This document shows, piece after piece, positions 41,972 through 50,869 of a stretch of 55,194 nucleotides of DNA. The DNA comes from Bacteroidales bacterium UBA1035 (GTDB lineage Bacteria > Bacteroidota > Bacteroidia > Bacteroidales > Dysgonomonadaceae). Position 1 is the first letter of the stretch; every line of letters begins with the position of its first letter. A model generated the notes under the pieces. That model did not search any database, was not told the origin of the DNA, and saw nothing but the letters and a program-made list of their open reading frames with translations. The stretch is taken from positions 1 through 55,194 of the forward strand of contig DCEG01000047.1 in NCBI GenBank assembly GCA_002316835.1, read 5' to 3'. A program made the translations under genes and the position numbers.

Positions 41972-43045
41972 ATGAATAAAATGTATAGCAAGTCCGGTTT
42001 GCTGTCAAGCGCATTCGAAAAAGAAGTCGATGGAAAGCAAACCGGCTTATACGTTCTTACCAATAAAATTGGCAACGAAGTTACCGTTACAAATTATGGT
42101 GCAAAAATTGTTTCGATAGTGGTTCCCGATAAAAACGGAACCCTTGTTGACGTTGTATTGGGGCACTCATCAATTGACGAATACCTAAGATCGGAGGAAC
42201 CTTATTTTGGAGCAGTTTGTGGCCGTACGGCCAACAGAATTGCAAACGGTAAGTTCAATTTGGACGGTAAAGAATATAAACTAGCCATTAACAACGGACC
42301 TAACTCGTTACACGGTGGAATAAAAGGTTTCAATGCTGTTGTCTGGGATGTAAAAAACATTTCACAAAACAGTATCGAATTGTATTATTTATCTGTTGAC
42401 GGCGAAGAAGGTTTTCCCGGAAATCTTTCAGTTACAATAATCTATACGTTAACTGATGATAATGCGCTGGATATTGTATACAGAGCGACTACCGACAAAA
42501 CAACCATCCTAAATCTTACTAATCACTCTTACTTTAATCTTTCCGGTGAAGGCGATCCGTATATCGGTGATCATGTTCTCATGTTGAATGCGGATACTTA
42601 TTTACCTACCGATGCTACAGCAATACCATATGGAGATGCAGATCCGGTAAAAAATACACCTATGGATTTTACAGCTTCACACACCATTGGAGCAAGAATT
42701 AACGACGATTTTCAGCAACTTCATTTTGGGAAAGGTTATGATCATACCTTTATTTTAAATAAACAAAGCGAAAATGAATATTCGTTTGTGGGTATTTGTG
42801 AATCACCCAAGACAGGAATCAAAATGGAAATGTATACTACCGAACCCGGAGTACAAATGTACACCGGAAACTGGATGACTGGCGGATTCATTGCTAAAAA
42901 CGGACATCGTTATCCCGAACGTTCTGCAGTATGTTTCGAAACTCAGCATTATCCTGACAGTATTAACAAGCCTGAGTATCCATCAATAGTTTTAAAACCC
43001 GAAGAGACATTTAATTCAAGAACAACTTACAAATTTTTGACATAA
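41972..43045 (+). CDS. galM: Aldose 1-epimerase (galactose mutarotase)
   Basis: GalM interconverts alpha and beta galactose so that galactokinase can act. The 357-residue product shows NYGAKIVSIVVPDKNG near the N terminus, CGRTANRIANGKF and NGPNSLHGGIKGF (substrate-binding Arg and His), TNHSYFNLSGEGD (catalytic His) and PGVQMYTGNW. The catalytic Glu is in VCFETQHYPDS. It has no signal peptide, so it acts in the cytoplasm. It is the first gene of galM-symporter-galK, with an inverted repeat in front. Confidence 0.94.
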   Translation: MNKMYSKSGLLSSAFEKEVDGKQTGLYVLTNKIGNEVTVTNYGAKIVSIVVPDKNGTLVDVVLGHSSIDEYLRSEEPYFGAVCGRTANRIANGKFNLDGKEYKLAINNGPNSLHGGIKGFNAVVWDVKNISQNSIELYYLSVDGEEGFPGNLSVTIIYTLTDDNALDIVYRATTDKTTILNLTNHSYFNLSGEGDPYIGDHVLMLNADTYLPTDATAIPYGDADPVKNTPMDFTASHTIGARINDDFQQLHFGKGYDHTFILNKQSENEYSFVGICESPKTGIKMEMYTTEPGVQMYTGNWMTGGFIAKNGHRYPERSAVCFETQHYPDSINKPEYPSIVLKPEETFNSRTTYKFLT

Positions 43046-43091
43046 CGAGATTACTCAAAATAAATTAACATTTTTATTATTATCAAAAAGT

Positions 43092-44450
43092 ATGAATACA
43101 ACAACTGATCAGAAAAGTAACCGGATTGTGCCTATCATCATGATGATTGCTCTATTTGGAATGATCGCATTCGTGACCAATTTGGCTGCGCCCATGGGGC
43201 AAGTATTAAAAGAACAATTTGGAGTTTCTAATTTCCAGGGGTTATTGGGAAATATGGCAAACTTTATTGCTTATGCTGTAATGGGAATTCCTGGTGGAAT
43301 TCTTCTACAACGAGTAGGTTACAAAAAAACTGCACTTGTAGCTATCGCTGTTGGTTTTTTGGGAGTATTTATTCAATTTCTCTCAGGACATGCACCTCAT
43401 ACAGCGGCTTTTGCAGTATATCTTTTAGGAGCTTTTGTAGCAGGTTTCTCCATGTGTTTGTTAAACATTGTAGTTAATCCAATGCTGAATACATTGGGTG
43501 GAGGGGGAAATAAAGGAAATCAACTCATTCAAGTTGGTGGATCTTTTAACTCTGTGATGGGAACATTTACACCGGCCTTTGTTGGTATTTTAATTGGTGA
43601 GGCTGCCAAAGCAACCATTAAAGACGTATTTCCGGTAATGTATATTGCCATGGGAGTATTTGCTCTTGTTTTCTTTGTGATGCTACTCGTAAATATTCCG
43701 GAACCTCATGCTACAAAAACAAAAGAACCTCTAAAGAATCTTATGAGTGGAGCAATGAAATTCCGACACTTCATTTTAGGTGCTATCGCCATTTTCGTTT
43801 ACGTTGGAGTTGAAGTTGGAACACCGGGTATTTTAATTTTGTGGTTATCTGACACACCGGTTGGAAAAACAACAGCTGGATTTGTTGCAGGTACATATTG
43901 GTTTCTTATGTTAGTAGGAAGATTGTTAGGTGCATCTGTGGGTGACAAAATATCCAGTAAAACAATGCTTTCGGCGTTCTCTTTTATTGGTATACTCCTC
44001 GTATTGGCAGCAATATTCTCACCGGTTAGCACACAAGTTTCTATTCCTGCACTTCAAACCTCGGCCACTGGTGCACTCTCATTTGGAATGGTTCAAGTAC
44101 CCATTAATGCAATGTTTCTTGTTATAATTGGTATTTGTACATCAATTATGTGGGGAAGTATTTTTAACCTTGCGGTTGAAGGTTTAGGTAAATACACACC
44201 TGCTGCTGCTGGAATATTTATGGTCTTAGTTTGCGGTGGAGGTATTTTACCGGCTATCCAGGGAGCCGTGGCTGATGCTGCCGGTTACCTTACAAGTTAT
44301 TGGGTGATTTTTATCGGATTAGCTTACCTGTTATACTACGCTTTAATTGGATCTAAAAACGTAAATAAGGATATTTCTACTGAAGATGTAGAAGATGTTC
44401 CTGTGGTAACTGCTCCCCAAAGCTTGCCCACAGAAGAACAAATGAAATAA
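43092..44450 (+). CDS. MFS sugar:H+ symporter
   Basis: The 452-residue protein has twelve predicted membrane helices and belongs to the major facilitator superfamily group of Bacteroidota glucose/galactose transporters (FucP-like). Patterns seen are AAPMGQVLKEQFGVSNFQ, GIPGGILLQRVGYKK (the loop 2-3 MFS motif), NIVVNPMLNTLGGGGNKGNQLIQ and GRLLGA. It lies between galM (46 bp upstream) and galK (10 bp downstream), so galactose is the likely substrate. The specificity is inferred from the operon. Confidence 0.9.
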   Translation: MNTTTDQKSNRIVPIIMMIALFGMIAFVTNLAAPMGQVLKEQFGVSNFQGLLGNMANFIAYAVMGIPGGILLQRVGYKKTALVAIAVGFLGVFIQFLSGHAPHTAAFAVYLLGAFVAGFSMCLLNIVVNPMLNTLGGGGNKGNQLIQVGGSFNSVMGTFTPAFVGILIGEAAKATIKDVFPVMYIAMGVFALVFFVMLLVNIPEPHATKTKEPLKNLMSGAMKFRHFILGAIAIFVYVGVEVGTPGILILWLSDTPVGKTTAGFVAGTYWFLMLVGRLLGASVGDKISSKTMLSAFSFIGILLVLAAIFSPVSTQVSIPALQTSATGALSFGMVQVPINAMFLVIIGICTSIMWGSIFNLAVEGLGKYTPAAAGIFMVLVCGGGILPAIQGAVADAAGYLTSYWVIFIGLAYLLYYALIGSKNVNKDISTEDVEDVPVVTAPQSLPTEEQMK

Positions 44451-44460
44451 TTGTATCAAA

Positions 44461-45609
44461 ATGACTAAAGAACAAATTTTAAAAGTTTATCAAGAAAAAT
44501 TTGGTAATGATACACCTGAAGTTTACGCGTCTCCCGGACGCGTAAACCTTATTGGTGAACATACCGATTATAATGGAAGTTTTGTATTTCCGGGAGCTAT
44601 CGATAAAGGAATGATAGCCGCTATTCGATTAAACGGAACAAACAAAGTACGTGCTTTTGCTATAGATTTGAATGAAAGTTCGGAATTTGGCCTAAATGAG
44701 GAAGATTTGCCAAAAGAAGGCTGGGCAAAATACATTTTTGGTGTATGTCGTGAAATAGTTAAGCGAGGTGGAACAGTAGTTGGTTTCGATACTGTTTTTG
44801 CAGGTGATGTGCCACTGGGAGCAGGGATGTCCTCATCTGCCGCTTTGGAGAGCACATACGCTTATGCGCTGAATGATATGCTGAATTTGGGAATCGATAA
44901 ATTTGAACTGGCACGAATTGGACAATCTACTGAACATAATTACGTAGGTGTGAAATGTGGCATTATGGACCAATTTGCATCGTTGTTCGGGAAAAAAGGA
45001 CATTTGATCAGGCTCGATACAAAAACGATGGAATATGCATATTTTCCGTTTAATCCGGAAGGATATAAATTGGTTTTGCTGGATACGGTTGTAAAACACG
45101 AATTGGCTTCATCCGCATATAATAAACGTCGTGAATCATGTGAGCACGCTGCTGCTACTATTGCTAAACGACATCCTGAAGTGAAATTCCTTCGCGACGC
45201 AACAATGGATATGCTTAGAGAAGTGAAGAGTGAGATTTCGGAGGAAGATTATATGCGAGCTGAATACGTGATCGAGGAAACACAACGCGTGAGAGATGTA
45301 AGTGATGCATTAGAACGCGGCGATTATGAAACCGTTGGTGAAAAAATGTATGAAACACATCACGGAATGAGTAAACTCTACGAAGTAAGTTGTGAAGAAC
45401 TTGATTTTCTGAATGATGTGGCAAAAGAACACGGCGTTACAGGTTCCCGGGTTATGGGTGGTGGTTTTGGAGGATGTACCATTAATCTTGTGAAAGATGA
45501 ATTGTACGATTCTTTCATCGAAGATGCAAAAGAACAATTCAAAGAAAAATACGGCCACGAACCTAAAGTATACGACGTAGTTATAAGTGACGGTGCTCGT
45601 AAACTTTGA
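44461..45609 (+). CDS. galK: Galactokinase
   Basis: GalK phosphorylates alpha-galactose to galactose-1-phosphate. The 382-residue GHMP kinase has the galactose-binding motif GRVNLIGEHTDYNGSFVFP near residue 26, the ATP loop GDVPLGAGMSSSAALE near 119, GIMDQFASLFG, and the C-terminal GSRVMGGGFGGCTI. It follows the symporter by 10 bp, so the three genes form one operon. No galT or galE is in the window. Confidence 0.95.
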   Translation: MTKEQILKVYQEKFGNDTPEVYASPGRVNLIGEHTDYNGSFVFPGAIDKGMIAAIRLNGTNKVRAFAIDLNESSEFGLNEEDLPKEGWAKYIFGVCREIVKRGGTVVGFDTVFAGDVPLGAGMSSSAALESTYAYALNDMLNLGIDKFELARIGQSTEHNYVGVKCGIMDQFASLFGKKGHLIRLDTKTMEYAYFPFNPEGYKLVLLDTVVKHELASSAYNKRRESCEHAAATIAKRHPEVKFLRDATMDMLREVKSEISEEDYMRAEYVIEETQRVRDVSDALERGDYETVGEKMYETHHGMSKLYEVSCEELDFLNDVAKEHGVTGSRVMGGGFGGCTINLVKDELYDSFIEDAKEQFKEKYGHEPKVYDVVISDGARKL

Positions 45610-45635
45610 TGTTCTGGATAATGCATATCTGTTAA

Positions 45636-45685
45636 AATGGCTATCGCCGATAAGTTTTTTTCAAACTTTTATCGGCGAAGCCATT
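45636..45685 (+). terminator. Long hairpin between galK and the Nudix regulator gene
   Basis: AATGGCT/AGCCATT at the base and CGCCGATAA/TTATCGGCG above it, with a T-rich loop, give a stem of about 20 bp. There is no T-run after it, so it may be a processing or stability element rather than a classical terminator. Confidence 0.55.
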
Positions 45686-45725
45686 CTCTCTAACTTGTTA
45701 TTTCTTACTTTTAAGTTCTAATATT

Positions 45726-46418
45726 ATGCCAACCGGATTTTATTCTCATGATGCGAAGTTTCTTGTCGCTGTGGATTGTATTATTTTTGGATTCAAAGAC
45801 AAAGAACTTCATATTTTATTAACTCGCCGTCCACTCGAACCAAACATAGGTGAATGGTCGCTTATGGGTGGATTTATGGACGAGAACGAAGGACTTGATA
45901 AAGTTGCGGAAAAAGTCTTATTTAGATACACACGACAGAAGGGTATTTACATGGAGCAGGTTGGAGCGTATGGTGACATTGATCGTGACCCCGGTGACCG
46001 GGTAATATCGGTTGCTTATTACGCACTGGTGCGTCTGGAAGAGTTTGACACAAGCCTTGCCAAAGCATTTGATGCCAAATGGGTAAATATTCGGGAGCTT
46101 CCCAAATTAATATTCGATCATAACCTTATGGTAGAAGATGCTTTAAGATTGTTGAGATATAAAGTTTCACTGCAACCTATTATTTTTGAATTTTTTCATG
46201 GGAAATTCACACTTCCGGCATTGCAGGATCTTTGGGAAGCCATATACCAAATGCCGGTTGATAAGCGAAATTTCCGTAAAAAAATTGCCATAATGGGGAT
46301 TCTCGACAAACTGGATTTAAAAGATAAATCCTCCTCAAAGCGAGGAGCATTTTATTATGTCTTTAACCAGAAAAAATATAAAGAGTTTATCGAAAGCGGA
46401 AACAGATTTTCATTGTGA
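45726..46418 (+). CDS. Nudix-related transcriptional regulator (NrtR/AraR-like)
   Basis: The 230-residue protein has an N-terminal Nudix fold (VAVDCIIFGFKDKELHILLTRRP, then GEWSLMGGFMDENEGLDKVAEKVL). The Nudix box is degenerate: the REUxEE glutamates are replaced (EKVLFRYT), so hydrolysis is unlikely. The C-terminal part (FTLPALQDLWEAIYQMPVDKRNFRKKI) matches the winged helix of the NrtR family, which in Bacteroides includes the arabinose regulator AraR. Here it follows galK, so it probably controls the galactose operon with galactose or a phosphate ester as signal. That is inference. Confidence 0.88.
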   Translation: MPTGFYSHDAKFLVAVDCIIFGFKDKELHILLTRRPLEPNIGEWSLMGGFMDENEGLDKVAEKVLFRYTRQKGIYMEQVGAYGDIDRDPGDRVISVAYYALVRLEEFDTSLAKAFDAKWVNIRELPKLIFDHNLMVEDALRLLRYKVSLQPIIFEFFHGKFTLPALQDLWEAIYQMPVDKRNFRKKIAIMGILDKLDLKDKSSSKRGAFYYVFNQKKYKEFIESGNRFSL

Positions 46419-46452
46419 TGAAAATGATAATTTTTGACAAAGCTTTTGTGTG

Positions 46453-48108
46453 CTAACTTTGATATAAAAACCTTTTTATACTTCGTTTAGGAGTTTTTTC
46501 AAACTCTTCGATTCTTAACCTGTATGATGCAATTTTACTGTAATTAGCTAACTTGGAGTTTATTTCTCTTATCTCATTCTCGAAGAGAGAATCATATTGT
46601 TCGGGTAATATATTTTCTGCTTTCAAAACCTCTGTATCCGGAACAATTAGTGCAACAATTTTTCTATTTTCCTCTATCGCAAGCGATTCTAAAATGTAGG
46701 GTGAGTTATTCAGTTTATCTTCAATATCCTCGGGATAAATATTTTGTCCCGATGGGCCAAGAATCATATTTTTGTTCCGTCCTTTGATAAAAACAAAATT
46801 ATCCTTATCCAACAATCCCAAATCTCCGGTTTTTAGCCAGCCATCCTCTGTAAAGGTAGCTTTTGTTGCCTCCTCGTTTTTGTAATAACCCAACATCAAA
46901 TTCGCACCTTTGGTTAATATTTCACCAACAACATTCTGTGGATCATCGGAGTCTATCTTAACCTGCATTCTATCTACTACCTTACCGCACGATCGTTCCT
47001 TAAATTCTGACCAGAACGAATAAGAGATGAGCGGACCGCATTCTGTCATTCCGTAACCAACTGTATAAGGGAATTTTATTTTTCGCAGGAACTTTTCCAC
47101 ATCTGCGTTCAGGGCAGCTCCTCCGATAACTACTTCTACCATTTGGCCACCGAAAACTTCAATCAGCGATTTTTTCACCTTGTTATAAACAATGGAATTT
47201 AAAAGCGGGACCTTAATTAATGTTTTTGCTGCACCTTGTTGAAGTTTCGGAAAAACGTTTTTTGTCACGATTTTTTCAATAATAAGTGGAACAGCTAACA
47301 CTAATTTAGGTTTTATTTTTGCAAATGCATCAAGCAGAACCTTGGGAGAAGGCGTTTTTCCCAAGAAATGAATATGACAACCCATTGATAGGGAATTTAG
47401 TATCTCGAAGGCAAGCCCGTACGTATGAGCCATAGGTAACATACAGACAATGTTATCACCCGAGTTGATGAAATCCAGATTATCATTTGCAAACTTGGTG
47501 TTCGACCAAAGGCTTCGGTAAGGGATCATGACACCCTTTGGACTGCTTGTTGTTCCCGATGTGTAATTTAAAACGGCAAGTTCTTCCGGTTTATCGGTTC
47601 TAAAAGCGATATCGTTAACAAAAAAACCTTTCTCATATTTCTTATCAAAAAAAGTAAATGCATTCGAAACAAATATCTTAAGCTCTTTTGAAGTTACTTT
47701 TAATAATGAAAAACTATCAAGTGAAAAAACAGTTTCAGCTTTTGGTATTTTACTCTCATCTATCTCTTTCCATATACTCTCATCTACGAAAAACATCTTA
47801 GAATCGGAATGATCTACAATGTACTGAACACTCTCTTTATCGAATTCATGCAAAATACTAACGGCAACAGCTCCGAATGAGAGTGTTGCAAAAAATACTA
47901 TTGCCCAGTTTGCGGAATTTTTCCCACAAATTGAAATTTTATCACCGCGCTGAATCCCTGCAGTTATAAAAAATTCGTGGAGTTTATCAATTTCGAGGGC
48001 AAAGTCTTTATAATAAAATGTATTGCCCTGAAAATTAGTCATCGCGGGTAAATCCCAATGATTCCGTATGCTTTGCTCAATTAATCCGAGAAAGGAATTT
48101 TGATTCAT
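46453..48108 (-). CDS. AMP-dependent acyl-CoA synthetase/ligase
   Basis: The 551-residue protein is an adenylate-forming enzyme of the long-chain acyl-CoA synthetase type. It shows YTSGTTSSPKGVMIPYRSLWSN (the ATP loop), the VGYGMTECGPL motif, GWLKTGDLG, and the C-terminal NMILGPSGQNIYPEDIE. The catalytic lysine is probably in TPKRSIKRFLY at the end. I chose ATG at 48108 (MNQNSFLGLIEQSIRNHW); an upstream in-frame ATG adds 14 unsupported residues. The acyl substrate is unknown. It is convergent with the Nudix regulator gene and not part of the gal operon. Confidence 0.9.
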   Translation of the reverse strand: MNQNSFLGLIEQSIRNHWDLPAMTNFQGNTFYYKDFALEIDKLHEFFITAGIQRGDKISICGKNSANWAIVFFATLSFGAVAVSILHEFDKESVQYIVDHSDSKMFFVDESIWKEIDESKIPKAETVFSLDSFSLLKVTSKELKIFVSNAFTFFDKKYEKGFFVNDIAFRTDKPEELAVLNYTSGTTSSPKGVMIPYRSLWSNTKFANDNLDFINSGDNIVCMLPMAHTYGLAFEILNSLSMGCHIHFLGKTPSPKVLLDAFAKIKPKLVLAVPLIIEKIVTKNVFPKLQQGAAKTLIKVPLLNSIVYNKVKKSLIEVFGGQMVEVVIGGAALNADVEKFLRKIKFPYTVGYGMTECGPLISYSFWSEFKERSCGKVVDRMQVKIDSDDPQNVVGEILTKGANLMLGYYKNEEATKATFTEDGWLKTGDLGLLDKDNFVFIKGRNKNMILGPSGQNIYPEDIEDKLNNSPYILESLAIEENRKIVALIVPDTEVLKAENILPEQYDSLFENEIREINSKLANYSKIASYRLRIEEFEKTPKRSIKRFLYQS

Positions 48109-48225
48109 TTTGTATGTTTTTATTCTAACTATTGAAACAATTAAGTTCATGGATTGTTTGTTCGGATTTATTATAAAAAAATGTCAATTTTCTGTTATTA
48201 CCGATAAAATAATTAAATTTGTATA

Positions 48226-48387
48226 ATGAAGAAGATCTTATTTATCGTTATCCTGTTTTTAAATTTTCTATCATTTTATTCCAAGAGTGCGGTTGTAGTC
48301 AAAAAAAATCCTCCTTGGTGGGGTACTTTCAATTATCCGATAAGTAATTTTGTTAGTAAGGCAGCAGCAGGAACGAAGAGTGGATGA
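48226..48387 (+). CDS. Small secreted peptide or start of a broken gene
   Basis: A 53-residue frame begins MKKILFIVILFLNFLSFYS, a good signal peptide, and continues with a short mature part containing NPPWWG. A -7-like TAAATTTG lies at 48214-48221, almost touching the ATG. After the stop, other frames continue with protein-like text (EEWMIYNRIVTDPGK from about 48376, then GVVEILYLSPADNIPE), so this may be the head of a gene broken by frameshifts. I recognise no family. Confidence 0.45.
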   Translation: MKKILFIVILFLNFLSFYSKSAVVVKKNPPWWGTFNYPISNFVSKAAAGTKSG

Positions 48388-48578
48388 TTTATAACCGAAT
48401 AGTGACTGATCCCGGAAAACTAACTCATTAAAGGAAGAAGTATACCTGGAGTTGTAGAAATCCTGTACTTGAGTCCCGCGGACAATATTCCCGAAATAAG
48501 TACTTCTCATTGAAATAACTCTAAAAGAATTTCTATATTTTCTAATTCCAATTTATTATTAATCTAAAAAATGAAAGA

Positions 48579-50777
48579 ATGAAAAGCAAAATTTATATTT
48601 CAGTTTTTTTGCTTCAAACGGTTTTTTCTCTTTGGGCTCAAAATATCACAATTCCTGTTGAAACCGATAATGTTGCTATCGTAATGCAAACCAATGCCGA
48701 AAAGCAATTGAAGATTATTTATTCGGGAAAACGACTAAAAAATTTTTCCGAATATGAATTGACAAGCAGAGTAAATAATTTAAATGCAGAGGGAGCTTCT
48801 GCAAATACGAATGTTTTTGCTGTGGCAGGCATAAACAATAACTTTACAGAACCTGCAATTGCAGTTGTTCACACCGATGGAAACAATTCTCTTGATCTGA
48901 AATATGAGGCGCATAAAGTTGATAAAATGCCTGATGGTGCCACTTTGACTTCCATAACACTTAAAGATCCTGTTTATCCTTTTTTCGTAGATTTATTTTT
49001 TAAAACGTGGCACGAAAATGATGTAATTGAACAATGGAGTGTTATTCGACATAACGAAGATGGGAATGTTATTTTGAATAAATACGCATCGGCCAACTTA
49101 TATTTCTTTAATAAAGATTACTATCTGACAAGTTATAACGGATCCTGGGCCAAAGAAATGCAGCCGGTTATAACGCATTTACAACAAGGGATGCACACGA
49201 TTCAGACTCGGCTTGTAACACGTGAAAATCTGCATACTTCTCCAAATTTTATGTTGTCTTTCAACAAACAAGCAACAGAGACAGATGGCAGTGTTTTGAT
49301 TGGCCAGATTGCCTGGAATGGAAATTTCTCCATCCAATTTGAGACAGATGTTTATAAGAACTTACATTTGGTAGCCGGCATAAATCCGTATCAATCTGCA
49401 TATCAACTTAAACCCAAGACTCCTTTTGAAACACCTCGTTTTATTTATACCTTTTCGTTTGAAGGTATTGGTAAAGGAAGCCGAAATCTTCATTCATGGC
49501 TGAGAAACAACACCCTGTTGGATGGAAAAGGCGAAAGGCTTACATTGCTAAATAACTGGGAAGCTACATATTTCGATTTTGATCAGGAAAAACTGGTTGG
49601 ATTATTCTCAGGTGCAAAAAAGATGGGAGTAGATATGTTTTTATTGGATGACGGATGGTTTGGTAACAAATATCCGAGAAACAACGACAGAGCCGGATTA
49701 GGTGACTGGCAGCCAAACAAACAGAAACTACCCGATGGAATTCCTTATCTGGTTGAGTCTGCCGAAAAAGCAGGTTTGAAGTTTGGTATTTGGATTGAGG
49801 CAGAAATGGTAAATCCAAAGAGTGAGTTGTATGAAAAACATACCGACTGGGTATTGAGACAAGAAAATCGTCCAGAAATATATTTTAGAAATCAGTTGGT
49901 GCTCGATTTAGCAAATCCGGAGGTTCAGGATTTTGTTTTTGGAGTTGTGGATAATTTATTTACAGAGAATCCATCGCTGGCATATATAAAATGGGATTGT
50001 AACGCGCCTGTATTCAACGCACATTCCAAATACCTTGAAAACAAAAAAATACCTCAATCGCATCTGTATGTAGAATACACAAAGGGTTTTGAGAATGTTC
50101 TTAAGCGAGTTCGTTCAAAATATCCAAAAGTCCCGATGATGCTTTGTTCAGGCGGAGGAGGCCGTTCAGATTATAGCCTTTTGAAATATTTTACTGAATT
50201 TTGGCTAAGTGATAACACAGATCCTTTGGAGAGAATATATATGCAATGGGATTATTCCTATTACTATCCTGCAATTGCCATGTGTAATCATGTTACGGAC
50301 TGGAGCAACAAATCCTTAAAATACAGAACTGATGTTGCTTCGATGGGAAAACTGGGCTTTGATATACGGGCAAATGAATTAAATGAGACCGATATGTCCT
50401 TTTGTCAACAAGCCCTAAAAAACTATGATGACTTTAAGCATATTATCTGGCAAGGCGATATGTTCAGGTTAGTTAGTCCCTACGAAAACGACGTCGCTTC
50501 TTTGATGTATGTGAATTCTGATAAGACTAAAGCAGTTATGTTCAATTACCTGACAAACTGGAGATACGTAGGAGAGCCGTCTTTGCGACCGGTTATTCTA
50601 AAAGGATTGGACCCCAATAAACGATACAGAATAAGAGAGATAAATCTTTATGGTAACCAGCGCACTCCAGTTGATGATACGAAGTCGTACAGTGGTGATT
50701 TTTTGATGAAAGCAGGATTCAATCCTTTAGTGAATTTGAATCGTACAAGTGTAGTATTAAGTATAGAAGAGTTATAA
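48579..50777 (+). CDS. GH36 alpha-galactosidase
   Basis: The 732-residue enzyme has a signal peptide (cleavage after LWAQ), an N-terminal beta-sandwich and a TIM-barrel catalytic domain. The GH36 signatures are LLDDGWFGNKYPRN, WIEAEMVNPKSELY, the nucleophile D473 in YIKWDCNAP and the acid/base D545 in LSDNTDPLE. GH36 enzymes cut terminal alpha-1,6-galactose from melibiose, raffinose or galactomannan. Export suggests periplasmic or surface action. It is followed by the HTCS regulator and lies near the galactose operon. Confidence 0.94.
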   Translation: MKSKIYISVFLLQTVFSLWAQNITIPVETDNVAIVMQTNAEKQLKIIYSGKRLKNFSEYELTSRVNNLNAEGASANTNVFAVAGINNNFTEPAIAVVHTDGNNSLDLKYEAHKVDKMPDGATLTSITLKDPVYPFFVDLFFKTWHENDVIEQWSVIRHNEDGNVILNKYASANLYFFNKDYYLTSYNGSWAKEMQPVITHLQQGMHTIQTRLVTRENLHTSPNFMLSFNKQATETDGSVLIGQIAWNGNFSIQFETDVYKNLHLVAGINPYQSAYQLKPKTPFETPRFIYTFSFEGIGKGSRNLHSWLRNNTLLDGKGERLTLLNNWEATYFDFDQEKLVGLFSGAKKMGVDMFLLDDGWFGNKYPRNNDRAGLGDWQPNKQKLPDGIPYLVESAEKAGLKFGIWIEAEMVNPKSELYEKHTDWVLRQENRPEIYFRNQLVLDLANPEVQDFVFGVVDNLFTENPSLAYIKWDCNAPVFNAHSKYLENKKIPQSHLYVEYTKGFENVLKRVRSKYPKVPMMLCSGGGGRSDYSLLKYFTEFWLSDNTDPLERIYMQWDYSYYYPAIAMCNHVTDWSNKSLKYRTDVASMGKLGFDIRANELNETDMSFCQQALKNYDDFKHIIWQGDMFRLVSPYENDVASLMYVNSDKTKAVMFNYLTNWRYVGEPSLRPVILKGLDPNKRYRIREINLYGNQRTPVDDTKSYSGDFLMKAGFNPLVNLNRTSVVLSIEEL

Positions 50778-50789
50778 AAAATATAATTT

Positions 50790-50830
50790 ATATCAGTAAT
50801 ATTTTATTATTTTCAACTTCTGATATTTTA
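50790..50830 (+). terminator. Weak AT-rich hairpin after the GH36 gene
   Basis: ATATCAG (50790-50796) and CTGATAT (50820-50826) pair over 7 bp with a long loop, followed by TTTTA. A terminator is possible but weak. Confidence 0.35.
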
Positions 50831-50869
50831 AGATTAAATGTTTCCTGAAAATTTTTATCTCTAGGAACA

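Noticed and set aside
48271..48510. 79-residue minus-strand frame before the GH36 gene
   Set aside because: It lacks a signal or domain and overlaps the plus-strand peptide with the better start and promoter.
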